Assembly: GCA_002296055.1 (NCBI GenBank)
Contig: DBHE01000147.1
Span: forward strand, 488-6,175
From: Pseudomonadaceae bacterium UBA836
Lineage (GTDB): Bacteria > Pseudomonadota > Gammaproteobacteria > Pseudomonadales > Pseudomonadaceae
Length of the DNA stretch: 5,688 nt
Direction: 5' to 3'
The stretch's first letter is position 1; every line of letters starts with the position of its first letter. Positions 5,439-5,688 of the stretch are shown in pieces. Made by a program: the position numbers and the translations under genes. The notes below the pieces were generated by a model. It had not been told where the DNA came from and searched no databases. It saw only the letters and a list, made by a program, of their open reading frames with translations.

Positions 5439-5688
5439 GAACCCCGCGCCCGGCCGTTGGCCGAGCGACTTCAGTGCAGCGCAGGCGGTAGCCGCCAGCG
5501 CTGATTACAGCGACCTGTGCTGCGCCGATGGCGCGCTCTGGTGGCTGACCTTTCGCCCGCAGCAGGGTGACAGCGTACTGCAGCGCTGGCAGGACGGCGT
5601 CACCCGTACCGTTACCCCGCAAGGCCACTCCGTGCGCAGCCGCGTGTATGAATACGGCGGCGGCAGCTTCTGCGTGCTGCCCGGTGAG
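5404..5688 (+). CDS. pqqM: S9 family peptidase, PqqM/PqqH type (5' part only)
   Basis: The first 95 codons are present and the frame is open to the window edge; the full protein should be about 600 residues. The product begins [11 protein letters not shown] and contains R78[10 protein letters not shown]88, close to the conserved (R)VxEYGGG block near the N-terminus of prolyl-oligopeptidase-like enzymes, where the beta-propeller begins. The catalytic Ser-Asp-His domain would lie beyond the window. The same kind of gene follows pqqE in Pseudomonas, called pqqM or, in P. aeruginosa, pqqH; a role in PQQ formation is suggested but less settled than for pqqA-E. ATG 5404 is the first start after an in-frame stop at 5392-5394. 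GAGGAG (5385-5390) is 13 bases away, rather far, so coupling through the 35-base overlap with pqqE is likely. Confidence 0.85.
   Translation, partial: MNVPRGSSARPENPAPGRWPSDFSAAQAVAASADYSDLCCADGALWWLTFRPQQGDSVLQRWQDGVTRTVTPQGHSVRSRVYEYGGGSFCVLPGE

Overview
The right-hand 60% of the window is a pyrroloquinoline quinone (PQQ) biosynthesis operon, pqqA-B-C-D-E, followed by the start of an S9-family peptidase gene (pqqM/pqqH type). Gene order, GC-rich codon use, the 23-residue PqqA and the peptidase directly after pqqE all suggest a Pseudomonas-group gammaproteobacterium. Pseudomonas stutzeri (Stutzerimonas) is a reasonable guess, not a demonstrated assignment.

The left-hand 40% is different in kind and looks acquired. 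From 282 to about 1273 lies an AT-rich gene for a DUF3644 protein with a HEPN-type R-x4-H motif, a candidate RNase of the abortive-infection sort. Its reading frame breaks at a six-A run (1139-1144): the C-terminal tail continues in the -1 frame to 1273. From 1359 to 1874 lies a gene for a small protein with one predicted N-terminal membrane helix and no recognised function. Each real stop codon overlaps a RYYYAAC core (1268-1274 and 1865-1871). An imperfect stem-loop follows each core, and a GTTRRRY-like core (GTCAGGC, 1333-1339) closes the first. These are the marks of integron attC sites. The two genes therefore read as consecutive integron gene cassettes, the second spanning about 1334-1915. 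No integrase gene is in the window; it may lie upstream, or this may be an attC cluster without an integrase.

Positions 1-281 hold no gene I can name, only an open frame running in from the left edge. Positions 1922-2246 are the non-coding flank in front of pqqA, with a small hairpin at 2195-2212.

In the PQQ operon, PqqA supplies the Glu15 and Tyr19 that become PQQ. PqqD holds PqqA and presents it to the radical SAM enzyme PqqE, which joins the two side chains. Peptidases release the crosslinked product; the S9 enzyme at the right edge may take part. PqqB (hydroxylase) and PqqC (final ring closure and oxidation) finish the cofactor. A GC-rich hairpin between pqqA and pqqB probably lowers read-through, so that precursor message exceeds enzyme message. 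pqqC/pqqD, pqqD/pqqE and pqqE/peptidase overlap and are probably translationally coupled.
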